64,000 bases of DNA from Pseudoalteromonas sp. Lineage in GTDB: Bacteria > Pseudomonadota > Gammaproteobacteria > Enterobacterales > Alteromonadaceae. The notes beneath the pieces are model-generated. The model was not told where the DNA came from, did not search any database, and worked only from the letters and a program-made list of their open reading frames with translations. Below, piece by piece: positions 9,957 to 18,986 of this stretch. Positions within the stretch are counted from its first letter, which is position 1. Each line of letters starts with the position of its first letter. Location: the NCBI RefSeq assembly GCF_018402495.1, contig NZ_JAGYIU010000003.1, positions 124,001-188,000 on the forward strand, read 5' to 3'. Both the position numbers and the translations under genes were made by a program.

Positions 9957-11579
9957 TTAGTTTTTAGGAGTAAATTTACTTGCATCAACGGGACTATGCT
10001 CAGCAAAAAAACGTTTTAATGCTTGCGAGTCCGTTTCATCGGTACTGACAAACCCCTTCGTTTGTGTCAGCTTAGGGTAACTATCGCCACCGGATGCGTT
10101 ATATTCATTAATACTCATGCGGTATGTTTTGTTTATATCAAGCGCTTTACCAGCGATCTGAACCTCAGTGACTTGGTCATCTTCAAGTTCAAAAGCTAGG
10201 TTGTGGTATTGCATATACGCACCAGAATCAGGTGGAAAGCGGGTGACAATATTTAAATAAGTTAAAATATCACTGCCTTTGAAATCGATATAGGCAATAC
10301 GGTTTTTAAAAGGCTGCACTTTGAGTATATCTTTATAGCTCACATCACCTGCATTGATACTATCGCGAACACCGCCACCACTAATAATGCCAAAATCGGC
10401 ACCTACGGTATTCATTTGTGCTTGAATAATCACGCGTGCTAGGTTGGTTTGTTCAAAGCGTACTTTATTTCGATCACCCTCAAGCCTCTCGTTAACAAAC
10501 CCAATTTTCCCTTCAATTTGTTTTGCCCCTTTTTGCTGATATACGGCTAGAAAGCTCTGTAATTGAGGATCTGGTTTAATATAGTTATTTGCAAGCACAG
10601 ATTTTACGCTGCCGTCTGACTGCTTTTTATCTACGTATAAATTGACAGGTAATAATTGATAATCGAGCAATGATAATTGACCGTTCTCTAATTTAAATTC
10701 AGCTTTACCGACATACTTACCCCATTCATGCGCTTGCATTATCCAGGTTCCATTTTGCTGATCAGGCTTACAGGCTAAACCCGGTTTAAAGTTTTCATCA
10801 GCTACATTTTCTTTTGCCATACACACGGGCTCTTGCGAATGGCCACCTATAATCATATCAAGGGTGTTTTTATCTAAAGAGCGAGCAAGCGTAACATCAC
10901 CGGGCGCATTTATACCGTAATTGGCATCTTCAAAATGTCCCATATGGGTAACCGCAATAGTGATGTCTGGATTATATTTTGCTTGTATTGTTTGAGTAAG
11001 CGAGGCCGTTATTTCAACTGGATCCTTAAAATCTAAGTTGCCAATGTATTGCGGGTTACCAATTTTAGCGGTGTCTGTCGTTGTTAACCCAATTACAGCA
11101 ATGGTTAAGCCGCCTTTGTTGAAAATTTTATAACGTTGAAAAATGGCTTTATTGGTTTGTTTGTCAAAAATATTAGCAGATAGAAGCGGAAAGTTAGCCC
11201 ATTGCTGTTGCTGTTTTAATACACTTAATGGGTTATCAAACTCATGGTTTCCCAGTGCCATTGCATCGTAGCCAATTTTTGACATACCTTTAAAATCGGG
11301 CTCAGCAAATTGCAGGTCGGATTCAGGAATACCGGTATTAATATCACCGCCTGATAATAATAACACCTGGTGACCTTGCGCCGCTGCATCAGCTCTGAGT
11401 TGGTCAATGAGGGTTTTACGCGCGGCCATACCATATTCACCTTTTTCGTTATGCCAAAAACGGCCATGATTGTCATTGGTATGTAAAACGGTTAAATATT
11501 GCGCTGCAGGTTTGTTGACAGAATCGCTGGCACAGCCATATAAACTAAGAAAAAAAATAAACAGAAGAACAGTACGCAT
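9957..11579 (-). CDS. ushA: UshA-type 5'-nucleotidase / UDP-sugar hydrolase
   Basis: This 540-residue protein has the two domains of the family. The N-terminal metallophosphatase part has LHTNDNHGRFW, GGDIN, ALGNHEFDNP and a GGHSQEP metal-binding loop; the C-terminal 5'-nucleotidase part (about 350-540) has the IISGGGVRDSI substrate-binding block and NEYNASGGDSYP. UshA enzymes remove phosphate from nucleotides and split UDP-sugars outside the cytoplasm so that nucleosides can be taken up. The start has an N-terminal hydrophobic stretch ending in LYGC, so it may be a lipoprotein, unlike soluble E. coli UshA. It fits with the nearby S1/P1 nuclease as a nucleotide-salvage function. Confidence 0.9.
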   Translation of the reverse strand: MRTVLLFIFFLSLYGCASDSVNKPAAQYLTVLHTNDNHGRFWHNEKGEYGMAARKTLIDQLRADAAAQGHQVLLLSGGDINTGIPESDLQFAEPDFKGMSKIGYDAMALGNHEFDNPLSVLKQQQQWANFPLLSANIFDKQTNKAIFQRYKIFNKGGLTIAVIGLTTTDTAKIGNPQYIGNLDFKDPVEITASLTQTIQAKYNPDITIAVTHMGHFEDANYGINAPGDVTLARSLDKNTLDMIIGGHSQEPVCMAKENVADENFKPGLACKPDQQNGTWIMQAHEWGKYVGKAEFKLENGQLSLLDYQLLPVNLYVDKKQSDGSVKSVLANNYIKPDPQLQSFLAVYQQKGAKQIEGKIGFVNERLEGDRNKVRFEQTNLARVIIQAQMNTVGADFGIISGGGVRDSINAGDVSYKDILKVQPFKNRIAYIDFKGSDILTYLNIVTRFPPDSGAYMQYHNLAFELEDDQVTEVQIAGKALDINKTYRMSINEYNASGGDSYPKLTQTKGFVSTDETDSQALKRFFAEHSPVDASKFTPKN

Positions 11580-11657
11580 AAAATACCTATCAATTAAAAA
11601 CTCAAAAATAGTAGCTCGCTAGTTTAAACTAGTTCTTTGCTAAAAAAACGCACTTCT

Positions 11658-11849
11658 TTAAGTTTTTTCAGACAGTGAAGCTTCACGTTGCTGCTCTACA
11701 ACCTTTTTTCTGCGCATGAGTTCATCATGGGCAAACTGAGACTTTTGGTGGTTTACATCAATCATCCATTTCAAAAAGCTGACGGGAAGTTGAGTGTAAG
11801 GTTCACCTTTGTGTAGTCCAAAGTCACAAATAGTTGTGTTGTTAGTCAT
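11658..11849 (-). CDS. Small DUF3820-type protein
   Basis: The 63-residue protein has the pattern FGLHKGEPYTQLPVSFLKWM, which matches the DUF3820 signature (F-G-K-x-K-G, then L-P-x-x-Y/F-L-x-W), followed by a charged helical tail. Members are small, and some are described as exonuclease-associated or quorum-sensing-regulated, but the function is not settled. It is separated from the ushA-like gene by about 80 bases on the same strand. The 294 bases upstream of it (11850-12143) are AT-rich and hold divergent promoters; I saw no gene there. Confidence 0.6.
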   Translation of the reverse strand: MTNNTTICDFGLHKGEPYTQLPVSFLKWMIDVNHQKSQFAHDELMRRKKVVEQQREASLSEKT

Positions 11850-12167
11850 TATTATCTACTCCTACCTTAGTACCAAAAAGACGGCTGTAAATTCAACCTG
11901 AAAGGTCAACAGGCCCTAATTGATAATAACAAAAAAAGAGTTATTGATAAGGGACTTTTTAAATGCAGTATTACTAACGCGCTAAATCTAAGGTACTAAC
12001 CTCGCACAAGATGATTAAAATAAAAATGTAAACAGGTGTAATCACAATGTAATTACTTTGATATGAATTGTAGTGTTACGTGTTTCAGTATCGATTTGTT
12101 ATTTGATTATTATTACTCTATGACGCACAAAATATAAACTCCGATGATAATAAAAATAGGAATACTA

Positions 12168-12908
12168 ATGAAGAAGCTTATCTTAGCGTCAATTTTAACT
12201 GCGGCGAGTTTTTCAAGCGCAGCAACCATAATAGAAATGCAAACGAGCCAAGGCACAATAGAAATTAATTTATTTGATCAACAAACACCTAAAACTGTAG
12301 AAAACTTTTTAAGTTATGTTGATGATGCAGCGTATAACCAAACTGTTATACACCGTTCGATTAATAAGTTTATCATTCAAGGAGGGGGTTTTACTTTTTC
12401 TGACAAAATGGATGCAATAACGACTAAGCCTGCCGTTGTAAATGAACCTGTTTTTTCAAATGTAAAAGGCACTATTGCAATGGCAAAGCAGGGAGGCAAT
12501 GAAAACAGTGCCACCAGCCAGTGGTTTTTTAATATGAGTGATAACAGCCAAAACTTAGATCTACAAAATGGTGGGTTTACAGTTTTCGGGCAAATCACAG
12601 CACAAAGCCAAGCAACCTTAGATAAAATTGCTGCGTTAGTACACTGTTCAGAAGTACCATTGGTTGGTATTACCAAAGAGCAATGTTCAGATGAGAATTT
12701 GGTTATTAGCAATGAAAACTTAGTTTCAATACAAAATGTGGTTGTGCTTGATGATGATCCAAATTCAGCTCAAAATTTAGCACCGGCTGAAAATACCTTG
12801 ATTGATAATGTAGACGTTACACCACCGAGCTCTGATTCCAGTGGTAGTATGGCGTGGTTATTGACAGCTCTATTGCTAGTAATACCTAGGTTAAAACGCG
12901 TAAAATAG
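12168..12908 (+). CDS. Periplasmic cyclophilin-type prolyl isomerase with GlyGly-CTERM-like tail
   Basis: The protein begins with a clear signal peptide (MKKLILASILTAASFSSA) and then a cyclophilin domain: TPKTVENFLSYVDDAAYNQT, HRSINKFIIQGGGF, and the active-site block GTIAMAKQGGNENSATSQWF. It should speed prolyl isomerisation of exported proteins. I place the start at the ATG at 12168, which has a TAGGA site 7 bases upstream, and not at the earlier ATG at 12144, which has none and would put charged residues before the signal. The C-terminus is unusual: a Ser/Gly motif (SSGS), a hydrophobic helix and a basic end, which resembles the GlyGly-CTERM sorting tail processed by rhombosortase. Confidence 0.85.
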   Translation: MKKLILASILTAASFSSAATIIEMQTSQGTIEINLFDQQTPKTVENFLSYVDDAAYNQTVIHRSINKFIIQGGGFTFSDKMDAITTKPAVVNEPVFSNVKGTIAMAKQGGNENSATSQWFFNMSDNSQNLDLQNGGFTVFGQITAQSQATLDKIAALVHCSEVPLVGITKEQCSDENLVISNENLVSIQNVVVLDDDPNSAQNLAPAENTLIDNVDVTPPSSDSSGSMAWLLTALLLVIPRLKRVK

Positions 12909-12918
12909 CATTAAAAAA

Positions 12919-12952
12919 TAACGGCGATTTTTACTTAAGTCGCCGTTGTTTT
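12919..12952. terminator. Terminator between convergent cyclophilin and MAPEG genes
   Basis: Arms aacggcga and tcgccgtt are complementary across a 12-base AT-rich loop, with A-rich and T-rich flanks. The position between two converging genes fits a bidirectional terminator. Confidence 0.7.
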
Positions 12953-12954
12953 AG

Positions 12955-13374
12955 TTAGTTATAAAGTACGCTGAACAGTAACAGTATCCACATTACGAAT
13001 ACAGCCAAACAGCCTAATAAAAATACCCTAAAACGGGCTCTTAAATGATTACTACCAAGGTGAATGATACTGTGAACAATGCGTGTAGCTACAAATAAAC
13101 AGGCTAATACTGCGATAGCTGTACTTGCCATATTAAGCTGTAAAGCAAGTAAACAACCCGCATAAAAAAGCACAGGTATTTCAAATTGGTTGGTAAAATT
13201 TCGATCGGCTACTCTGACATTATCCCCCGCCTTGTCGAGGCGCATTGCAGCAAAGTCAGCTAAGTGTATTTGTTTGTTTTTAGCCGCTGCAAAACGTCGT
13301 TTTCCCATTATTACCATCACAACTAATGAAAGTGTAACCTGAACGAACATGGCTATTATTATTATCTTTTCCAT
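12955..13374 (-). CDS. MAPEG-family membrane protein
   Basis: The 139-residue protein has four membrane helices (about 2-24, 68-88, 88-100 and 115-136). Two blocks are diagnostic of MAPEG: the loop NFTNQFEIPVLFYAGCLLAL after the first helix, and ATRIVHSIIHLGSNHLRARF, with the Arg-rich segment that binds glutathione in eukaryotic members. Bacterial homologues of this branch have no proven substrate. It is a single gene that converges on the cyclophilin gene and diverges from the M16 peptidase gene. Confidence 0.8.
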   Translation of the reverse strand: MEKIIIIAMFVQVTLSLVVMVIMGKRRFAAAKNKQIHLADFAAMRLDKAGDNVRVADRNFTNQFEIPVLFYAGCLLALQLNMASTAIAVLACLFVATRIVHSIIHLGSNHLRARFRVFLLGCLAVFVMWILLLFSVLYN

Positions 13375-13522
13375 AACTTACCTTATTATTTCTTTTGAGT
13401 TTTGATTGCTATTCACAATGTGTTACATATTTGAATGCTTACTAGTAGCATTTTATTATTTGATAATGTTAATTTATGGCTGACTCAGTATTTTATATAC
13501 GCTAATCCCATATTGTATAGTA

Positions 13523-16411
13523 ATGGATAAAACTAAAATGAAACACATAATCGGCTTAAGTGCAATTGCATTGGCAATATTAACGGGTTGCTCTAACACA
13601 GCTACGCTTTCACAATCATCACTTTTATCAGACACGCTGATTGTTAGCCCTAACGATAAGCGTGAATATAAAACACTAACACTTGCCAATGATATTGAAG
13701 TGATCTTAGTCTCTGACCCAAGTGCTGAAAAATCGGCTGCCTCATTAAGTGTCGGTGTCGGCTTATTACACGACCCAATGAGCCAGCAAGGTATGGCGCA
13801 TTATTTAGAACACATGTTGTTTTTAGGCACCGAGCGTTACCCTGACACAAAAGGGTATTCAGATTTTATGACTAAAAATGGTGGCGCGCACAATGCCTAT
13901 ACGTGGCTTGATATCACAAACTACATGTTCAAAATTAATAATGATGCGTTTGATGAAGGGCTAGACCGCTTTTCAGACTTTTTTAAAGCCCCTAAGCTTT
14001 ACCCAGAATACACTGAAAAAGAAAAAAACGCAGTGAATGCTGAGTGGTCAATGCGACGTGAAATGGACTTTTTTGGTCAATTTAAACTGGCACGTAAAAT
14101 GATGGGTGAACACCCGGCTAATCGTTTTTTAATTGGTAACCTTGAAACATTAGGCGACAAAGAAGGCAGCTCCCTACATAAAGAAACTGTTGATTTTTAT
14201 AATAAATACTACTCTGCTAATATTATGAAAGTGGCGCTAATTTCTAATTTACCGATTGCCGAAATGCAGAAAAAGGCACAGAAATACTTTGCAGATATAG
14301 AAAATAAAAATATTGAAAAGCCTGAAGTATCAGCCAAATTAAATTTTGATAATGCCGGCGGAAAACGTGTTTTTTATTCACCAAACGAAGACGTTAAACA
14401 ACTGCAGCTCGACTTCACAATTACTAATAACCAAAGTGAATTTGCGGTAAAACCTAATCGCTTTGTTGCCTATTTACTTAGTAACGAAATGCCTGGCAGC
14501 CCTGCACAAATACTCCGCGATAAGGGCTGGGTATCGCAGTTATCAGCTTCTGCTTCACCAAATCAATATGGTAACTATGGCTCTTTAAATGTGAACATAG
14601 AGCTGACTGATGAGGGCATGAAAAACCGCGAGTTAATTGTGGCGACTATTATGCAATACATTGACTTGATTAAGCGTGAGGGCGTTAATAGTAAATATTT
14701 TAATGAAATTCGCACATCGTTAAATAATCAGTTTACCTTTTTAGAAAAAGGCGATGAGTTTAATTACGTCAGTGCGCTAACTCAAAGTATGCAAGACTAT
14801 CCGCTAAATCACGCAATTAACGCACCTTATTACTATGCTCAGTTTGATGCGGATGCGGTTAATAATGTACTAAAACAACTTAACGCAGATACCTTACGTG
14901 TTTGGTATATTTCGCAACAAGAAGACACTGATTCACAGTTACATTTTTATGATGGCAAATACCGCATTAGTGACATAAGTGCTGAAGAAATTGCAAGCTG
15001 GGATACGCCAAGTGAGTTTAATTTAGCCCTACCCAGTGTGAATAACTTACTACCAGAGAGTTTCGCCATTAAAACTCACGCTTTTAAAAAGCAAGCGCAA
15101 CCCGAGCTTAGTTATGATAAGAATGGGGTGAAAATTTGGCGCCAAGCGAGTCAAAAGTTTGCAGAGCAACCTAAAGGTTTAGTTGAGGTATACATCAACA
15201 CGCAAACAGGTTTGCAGGATATTAAATCAACAGTACTTTATTCTGTATGGGCTGATTTATATAACACCCAATTAAGTCAGTTACGAACGGAAGCAGCCGT
15301 AGCTGGTATGAACGTTAGCTTAAGTGCTAGCAATGGCCTAGTGCTATCGTTAAGCGGCTTTACTGATAAACAAGATATCCTCCTTAAACAAGCATTAGCT
15401 GGGTTTGATGATGAAATTTCAACGACGGCGTTTGATCAAGCGATTGATCGTTACCAACGTGATTTACTAAACAAGCAAAAACAATTTCCGTACGCACAAG
15501 CGTTTGGTGAATATTCAAAGCTGACCCGAACAGGTAGCTTTGATACTGACGCGCTTATTAAGGCAGCTCAATCACTGACACTTGCTGATTTACAAGCATT
15601 AAAGCAAAGTACGCTAGCAAATAATAACTTACGTGTATTTAGCTACGGTAACTACAATCAAACTGATATTGATTCAATTGCTGCTGAGTTAACAGCTATT
15701 TTACCAAGCAATCATATTCAAACTGAGTTTGCTCTTAGTAAAGCATGGTTACCACAACCTGGTGAAGCGCGCGTATTACACAAAGATATTGAGGTAGCCG
15801 ACGTAGCGGTGGTAGACATGACTATTCACCCAACCCCAGGTTATAAACAAAAAGCACAGGCCGCAGTACTTCAAGGTCATTTTAGAACAATCGCGTTTGA
15901 TAAAATGCGTACTGAAGAGCAATTAGCCTATGCAGTTGGTGCCTTGGCGCGTCCTATAGAAGATTACTCAGGTATTGGTTTATTTATTCAAACCCCGGTG
16001 AAAGGGCCAAAAGACATTCAAGCGCGTTTTGATCAGTTCAAAAAAGAGTACGCTTCTGAGCTTAATGCTATGAGTGAGGAAACATTTGCACAACTTAAAA
16101 ACGCAACTTTGGTCTCACTAAAAGAGCAGCCAAAGAACTTGAGCGACGAGATGGGCCCATTGATTAACGATTGGTACCGTGAGAACTTTGCTTTTGATTC
16201 AAAACAAAAGTTAATTGCAGAGGTGGAAAAAGTTACTCTTGATGATATTAAAGATTATTACCAGCAAACCATGTTAAACCCAAATGCAGCACGTTTAAAT
16301 GTGCAGTTGCGTGGCAGTAAGTTTAGTGATAGCGAGTTTGCTGATTTACCAAACCAAACTAAAGTGACAAGCTTAGATGCTTATTACAGCGATATAAAAT
16401 TGCAAAAATAA
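13523..16411 (+). CDS. M16 (pitrilysin/insulinase) family zinc peptidase, lipoprotein
   Basis: This 962-residue peptidase has the inverted zinc motif HxxEH at His93, Glu96 and His97 (HYLEHMLFLGT), followed by the third ligand region NAVNAEWSMRRE. The size and the four M16 half-domains fit the pitrilysin/PtrA branch, which degrades peptides of limited size in the periplasm. The N-terminus ends in LTGC, a lipobox, so it is probably membrane anchored. The ATG at 13523 has no clear ribosome site. The in-frame ATG at 13538 has a GGA upstream and gives a compact signal (MKHIIGLSAIALAILTGC), so it may be the real start. A terminator follows the gene. Confidence 0.88.
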   Translation: MDKTKMKHIIGLSAIALAILTGCSNTATLSQSSLLSDTLIVSPNDKREYKTLTLANDIEVILVSDPSAEKSAASLSVGVGLLHDPMSQQGMAHYLEHMLFLGTERYPDTKGYSDFMTKNGGAHNAYTWLDITNYMFKINNDAFDEGLDRFSDFFKAPKLYPEYTEKEKNAVNAEWSMRREMDFFGQFKLARKMMGEHPANRFLIGNLETLGDKEGSSLHKETVDFYNKYYSANIMKVALISNLPIAEMQKKAQKYFADIENKNIEKPEVSAKLNFDNAGGKRVFYSPNEDVKQLQLDFTITNNQSEFAVKPNRFVAYLLSNEMPGSPAQILRDKGWVSQLSASASPNQYGNYGSLNVNIELTDEGMKNRELIVATIMQYIDLIKREGVNSKYFNEIRTSLNNQFTFLEKGDEFNYVSALTQSMQDYPLNHAINAPYYYAQFDADAVNNVLKQLNADTLRVWYISQQEDTDSQLHFYDGKYRISDISAEEIASWDTPSEFNLALPSVNNLLPESFAIKTHAFKKQAQPELSYDKNGVKIWRQASQKFAEQPKGLVEVYINTQTGLQDIKSTVLYSVWADLYNTQLSQLRTEAAVAGMNVSLSASNGLVLSLSGFTDKQDILLKQALAGFDDEISTTAFDQAIDRYQRDLLNKQKQFPYAQAFGEYSKLTRTGSFDTDALIKAAQSLTLADLQALKQSTLANNNLRVFSYGNYNQTDIDSIAAELTAILPSNHIQTEFALSKAWLPQPGEARVLHKDIEVADVAVVDMTIHPTPGYKQKAQAAVLQGHFRTIAFDKMRTEEQLAYAVGALARPIEDYSGIGLFIQTPVKGPKDIQARFDQFKKEYASELNAMSEETFAQLKNATLVSLKEQPKNLSDEMGPLINDWYRENFAFDSKQKLIAEVEKVTLDDIKDYYQQTMLNPNAARLNVQLRGSKFSDSEFADLPNQTKVTSLDAYYSDIKLQK

Positions 16412-16435
16412 GTCGAAATTAACCTGTAATTAGGC

Positions 16436-16464
16436 AAAACCCAGCTAACAATGGCTGGGTTTTG
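16436..16464. terminator. Terminator after the M16 peptidase gene
   Basis: Arms aaaacccagc and gctgggtttt form a 10-base-pair stem with an 8-base loop and a T-rich tail. It also lies downstream of the minus-strand antiporter gene and can serve both. Confidence 0.8.
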
Positions 16465-16506
16465 TTTTAACGGCGTCAAATGAGTGGTTAATTTTGGCTA
16501 GTCACG

Positions 16507-17888
16507 TTAAGCCATTAGTAAAAAGCCAATGATAGCAAAGCCTGCAGCAATGAGTGTATAAGGTAATTGAGTTACAGCATGACTGATTAAATTACATCCT
16601 GAGCCTTGAGCTGCCAGCACGGTTGAATCAGAGTAAAAACAGGCTTGGCTACCAAATGAAGACGCTGAGAGTAACGCGCCTATAACCAATGAAATATTCG
16701 CATCAACAGCACTAGCAAGTGGCATAACAATAGGGATAGACACTGCAAAAATACCCCAACTTGACCCCGTCGCAAACGCGAGTATCGACATGGCAATAAA
16801 TACCACCGCAGGTAAATAGCCAGCGGTCATATACGGACTTAAGTTGCCAATTACAAATTGTGGTAAACTAATTAAGTCACATACGTCTTTAAATATAAAG
16901 GCGGCTATCACAGTCCCAATTGCCGGGATCATACTTTTAAAACCATCCAGCATAGCTCTATCATTTCGCTAAAGCTCATTAATTTTTGTAACGCGTAAAA
17001 TGGTAACGTAACAGCCATTGTCGCTAAAAGGCCTTTGTATACGTCTATTTCAAAGTAAACAGTAAATGCCACTAACAAAATAATCGGCAATAAAAAGTTA
17101 TATAACTTACCTTTGGGATCAGCATCTTTAAAGTGTTCTTCTGCTGCTTTAACTGCGTATTCATCCGCCGTTTGTACCTCAGTATAAAGCGCAGGCTCTA
17201 AAGATGGAGCTTGAGTAAGCGCAAGTTGTTCTGCTTTTTTCATAGGGCCAAAAGTCGGGATCACACCTGCAATAACAAGCACCACAGTCAGCACCGCAAA
17301 CCATGCATAAAACATGTAAGGAATAGCCTGAATATAAACGGCAATGCCTTGGCCTTCCTCTGCAATACCGTTATCAACTAATAAGCCACCAAAAAATACA
17401 GCCCATGTTGATAGAGGGACGAGTACACAAATAGGCGCAGCTGTTGAGTCAATCACGTAGGCGAGCATTTCACGGCTTACTTTAAATTTATCGGTGATCC
17501 GTTTCATGGTTTCACCCACTGTTAGTGCATTGAGGTAGTCATCGATAAAAATAACCAAGCCTAAACAAAAAGTCATCAATAATGATGAGCGCTTGCCACG
17601 CGTATACTTTAACGCCAAAGTACCAAATGCAGAAGCGCCTCCTGTACGCACCAACAACGCAATTAGCGCGCCAAAACCACCACACACTAAAATAAGCCAA
17701 CCAATGGTTTCGTCTGTCATTACTTTTAAAGAGGTATTCGCAAAACTGGTGAGTATTTGTTTAGGATCGGCTATTAACAGCCCAACTAAAGCACCAATCA
17801 GTAACGATAAAATAGGACGGCGTAATACCATAGCCAATACAACCACTACCGCAGGCGGCAGCAAACTTAACGCAAAAGGTTCAAGCAT
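16507..17888 (-). pseudogene. NhaC-family Na+/H+ antiporter, split by a one-base deletion
   Basis: Two overlapping frames together encode one antiporter of about 467 residues: the N-terminal part (17888 to 16929, 319 residues) and the C-terminal part (16953 to 16507, 148 residues). The first part has LVFIDDYLNALTVGETMKRITD and a run of membrane helices. The second has DGFKSMIPAIGTV and TGSSWGIFAVSIPIVMP, both typical of NhaC proteins. Adding one G at gagct near 16955, to give gaggctatgctg, joins them as EAMLDGFK. So the break is a single contraction of GG to G. The gene could be truly inactive or the base could be a sequencing error. NhaC proteins exchange Na+ for H+, or related organic ions. 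A possible internal start is the ATG at 16953. Confidence 0.75.
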
Positions 17889-18368
17889 TTATAAGATCAC
17901 AAAATTAAAAGCAAATTGCTTATACAAAAACAAAGAAAATGATAAGTTTGTTGTTAAATCATTTTCCAAGTCACTGCTTTTGCACGCGTGGAAGGCACTT
18001 AAACGGTTATGTTAAATTAATAGTTTGAGTGAAACGCGTTGGCTTTGGCGCCAGACGGAGCAAGGAATGCATGCCGCTATTGTTGTGCCTTTAAAAACAT
18101 CGGCGCAAAAACAATCTTCTTTTTTATTTCAGTCAATAAAAAATATCGGATCGCTAAAAAGTTTTATCAGGTGCCACAGTGAACAGGGTGTTTAAGCGAA
18201 TACTTTACACAAATAGCAGACGCGACCCAATGGCTTAATTTAATAAGGGATAGAAGGTTTTTGCGCAATTACATCAGTTGTCAACTTAGCGTTTCAAAAG
18301 GCATAAAATCGGGGGTCATTTAGGTAGGTAAAGCGGTCATCAATACCGGTAAAACCCCATTAATGCGT
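17889..18368. other. 480-base intergenic region, no gene seen
   Basis: Between the start of the broken antiporter and the end of pqiC lies 480 bases without a supported gene. The left part should hold the antiporter promoter and leader. The middle (about 18040-18110) contains ggcgcc and gcatgc palindromes and a short frame beginning after gagcaaggaatgc, and looks like a dispersed repeat remnant. I looked for a lysine riboswitch on the minus strand because NhaC-type genes can carry one, but did not see its conserved core. Confidence 0.4.
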
Positions 18369-18986
18369 TTATTTATTATTAAGCCTTGTTTGCTCAAGTG
18401 TGTTAGCCACATTTGAATTTATCTCTAGCCACATTTTTTCAAGGGTAGAGACTAATGAATTGTAGCCATCTCCATCTATTGGCATAACATGTGAAAAATT
18501 ATGTATACTTATTAAACGTCTACCTGATTCTGGATGGGTATAATACAGACGCCATAGCCCTGAAATATCTGCATTACCTTGCAGATCACCGTTAAAGTGG
18601 TGTAGTTCGTATTCTAATTCGTAAAATGTTTGTTGCTGTTGGTCGGTAATAACGGGTAAGCCTTTAATAACCATCCAGTTTGTCATGGTATTAAATAATG
18701 TTTGTTGTGCGCTGGCACTGAGCATGATATCTGGCGATTCCCCCCAAAGATGATAATTAGCGGCATGTATTTGGTTATTGTCAATTTTCATTGCAATACC
18801 ACGGTTATTCAAAGCTCCTCTTAAGGTGACTGTTTGCACCCTGAGCTGTGCCTGTGTATCTTGCACATTTCGCGAAGAGTCATTAATGGGCTGCTCAAAT
18901 TGGTAATATTGAGTTGCCGTTTGAATAGCAGAGCTGCAACCACTGATAAAGATCACACCCGTTAAAAGTAGAAATAGTGCTTTCAT
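18369..18986 (-). CDS. pqiC: PqiC-type lipoprotein
   Basis: The 205-residue protein has a lipoprotein signal ending in FISGC (Cys17) and the fold of the ABC-type transport auxiliary lipoprotein family (DUF330), with YYQFEQPI near the start and RVQTVTLRGALNNRGIAMKID. In E. coli PqiC sits in the outer membrane and completes the PqiABC bridge that moves lipid between membranes. It is the last gene of the operon: its ATG overlaps the pqiB stop by one base (TAATG), so translation is coupled. Confidence 0.85.
   Translation of the reverse strand: MKALFLLLTGVIFISGCSSAIQTATQYYQFEQPINDSSRNVQDTQAQLRVQTVTLRGALNNRGIAMKIDNNQIHAANYHLWGESPDIMLSASAQQTLFNTMTNWMVIKGLPVITDQQQQTFYELEYELHHFNGDLQGNADISGLWRLYYTHPESGRRLISIHNFSHVMPIDGDGYNSLVSTLEKMWLEINSNVANTLEQTRLNNK

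Noticed and set aside
16929-16960. Programmed frameshift in the NhaC gene
   Set aside because: There is no slippery heptamer or pseudoknot-like structure here, and the break is explained by one missing G.
17889-18368. Possible lysine riboswitch before the NhaC-type gene
   Set aside because: I read the minus strand for the conserved L-box core and did not find it. The palindromes present (ggcgcc and gcatgc) are not enough.
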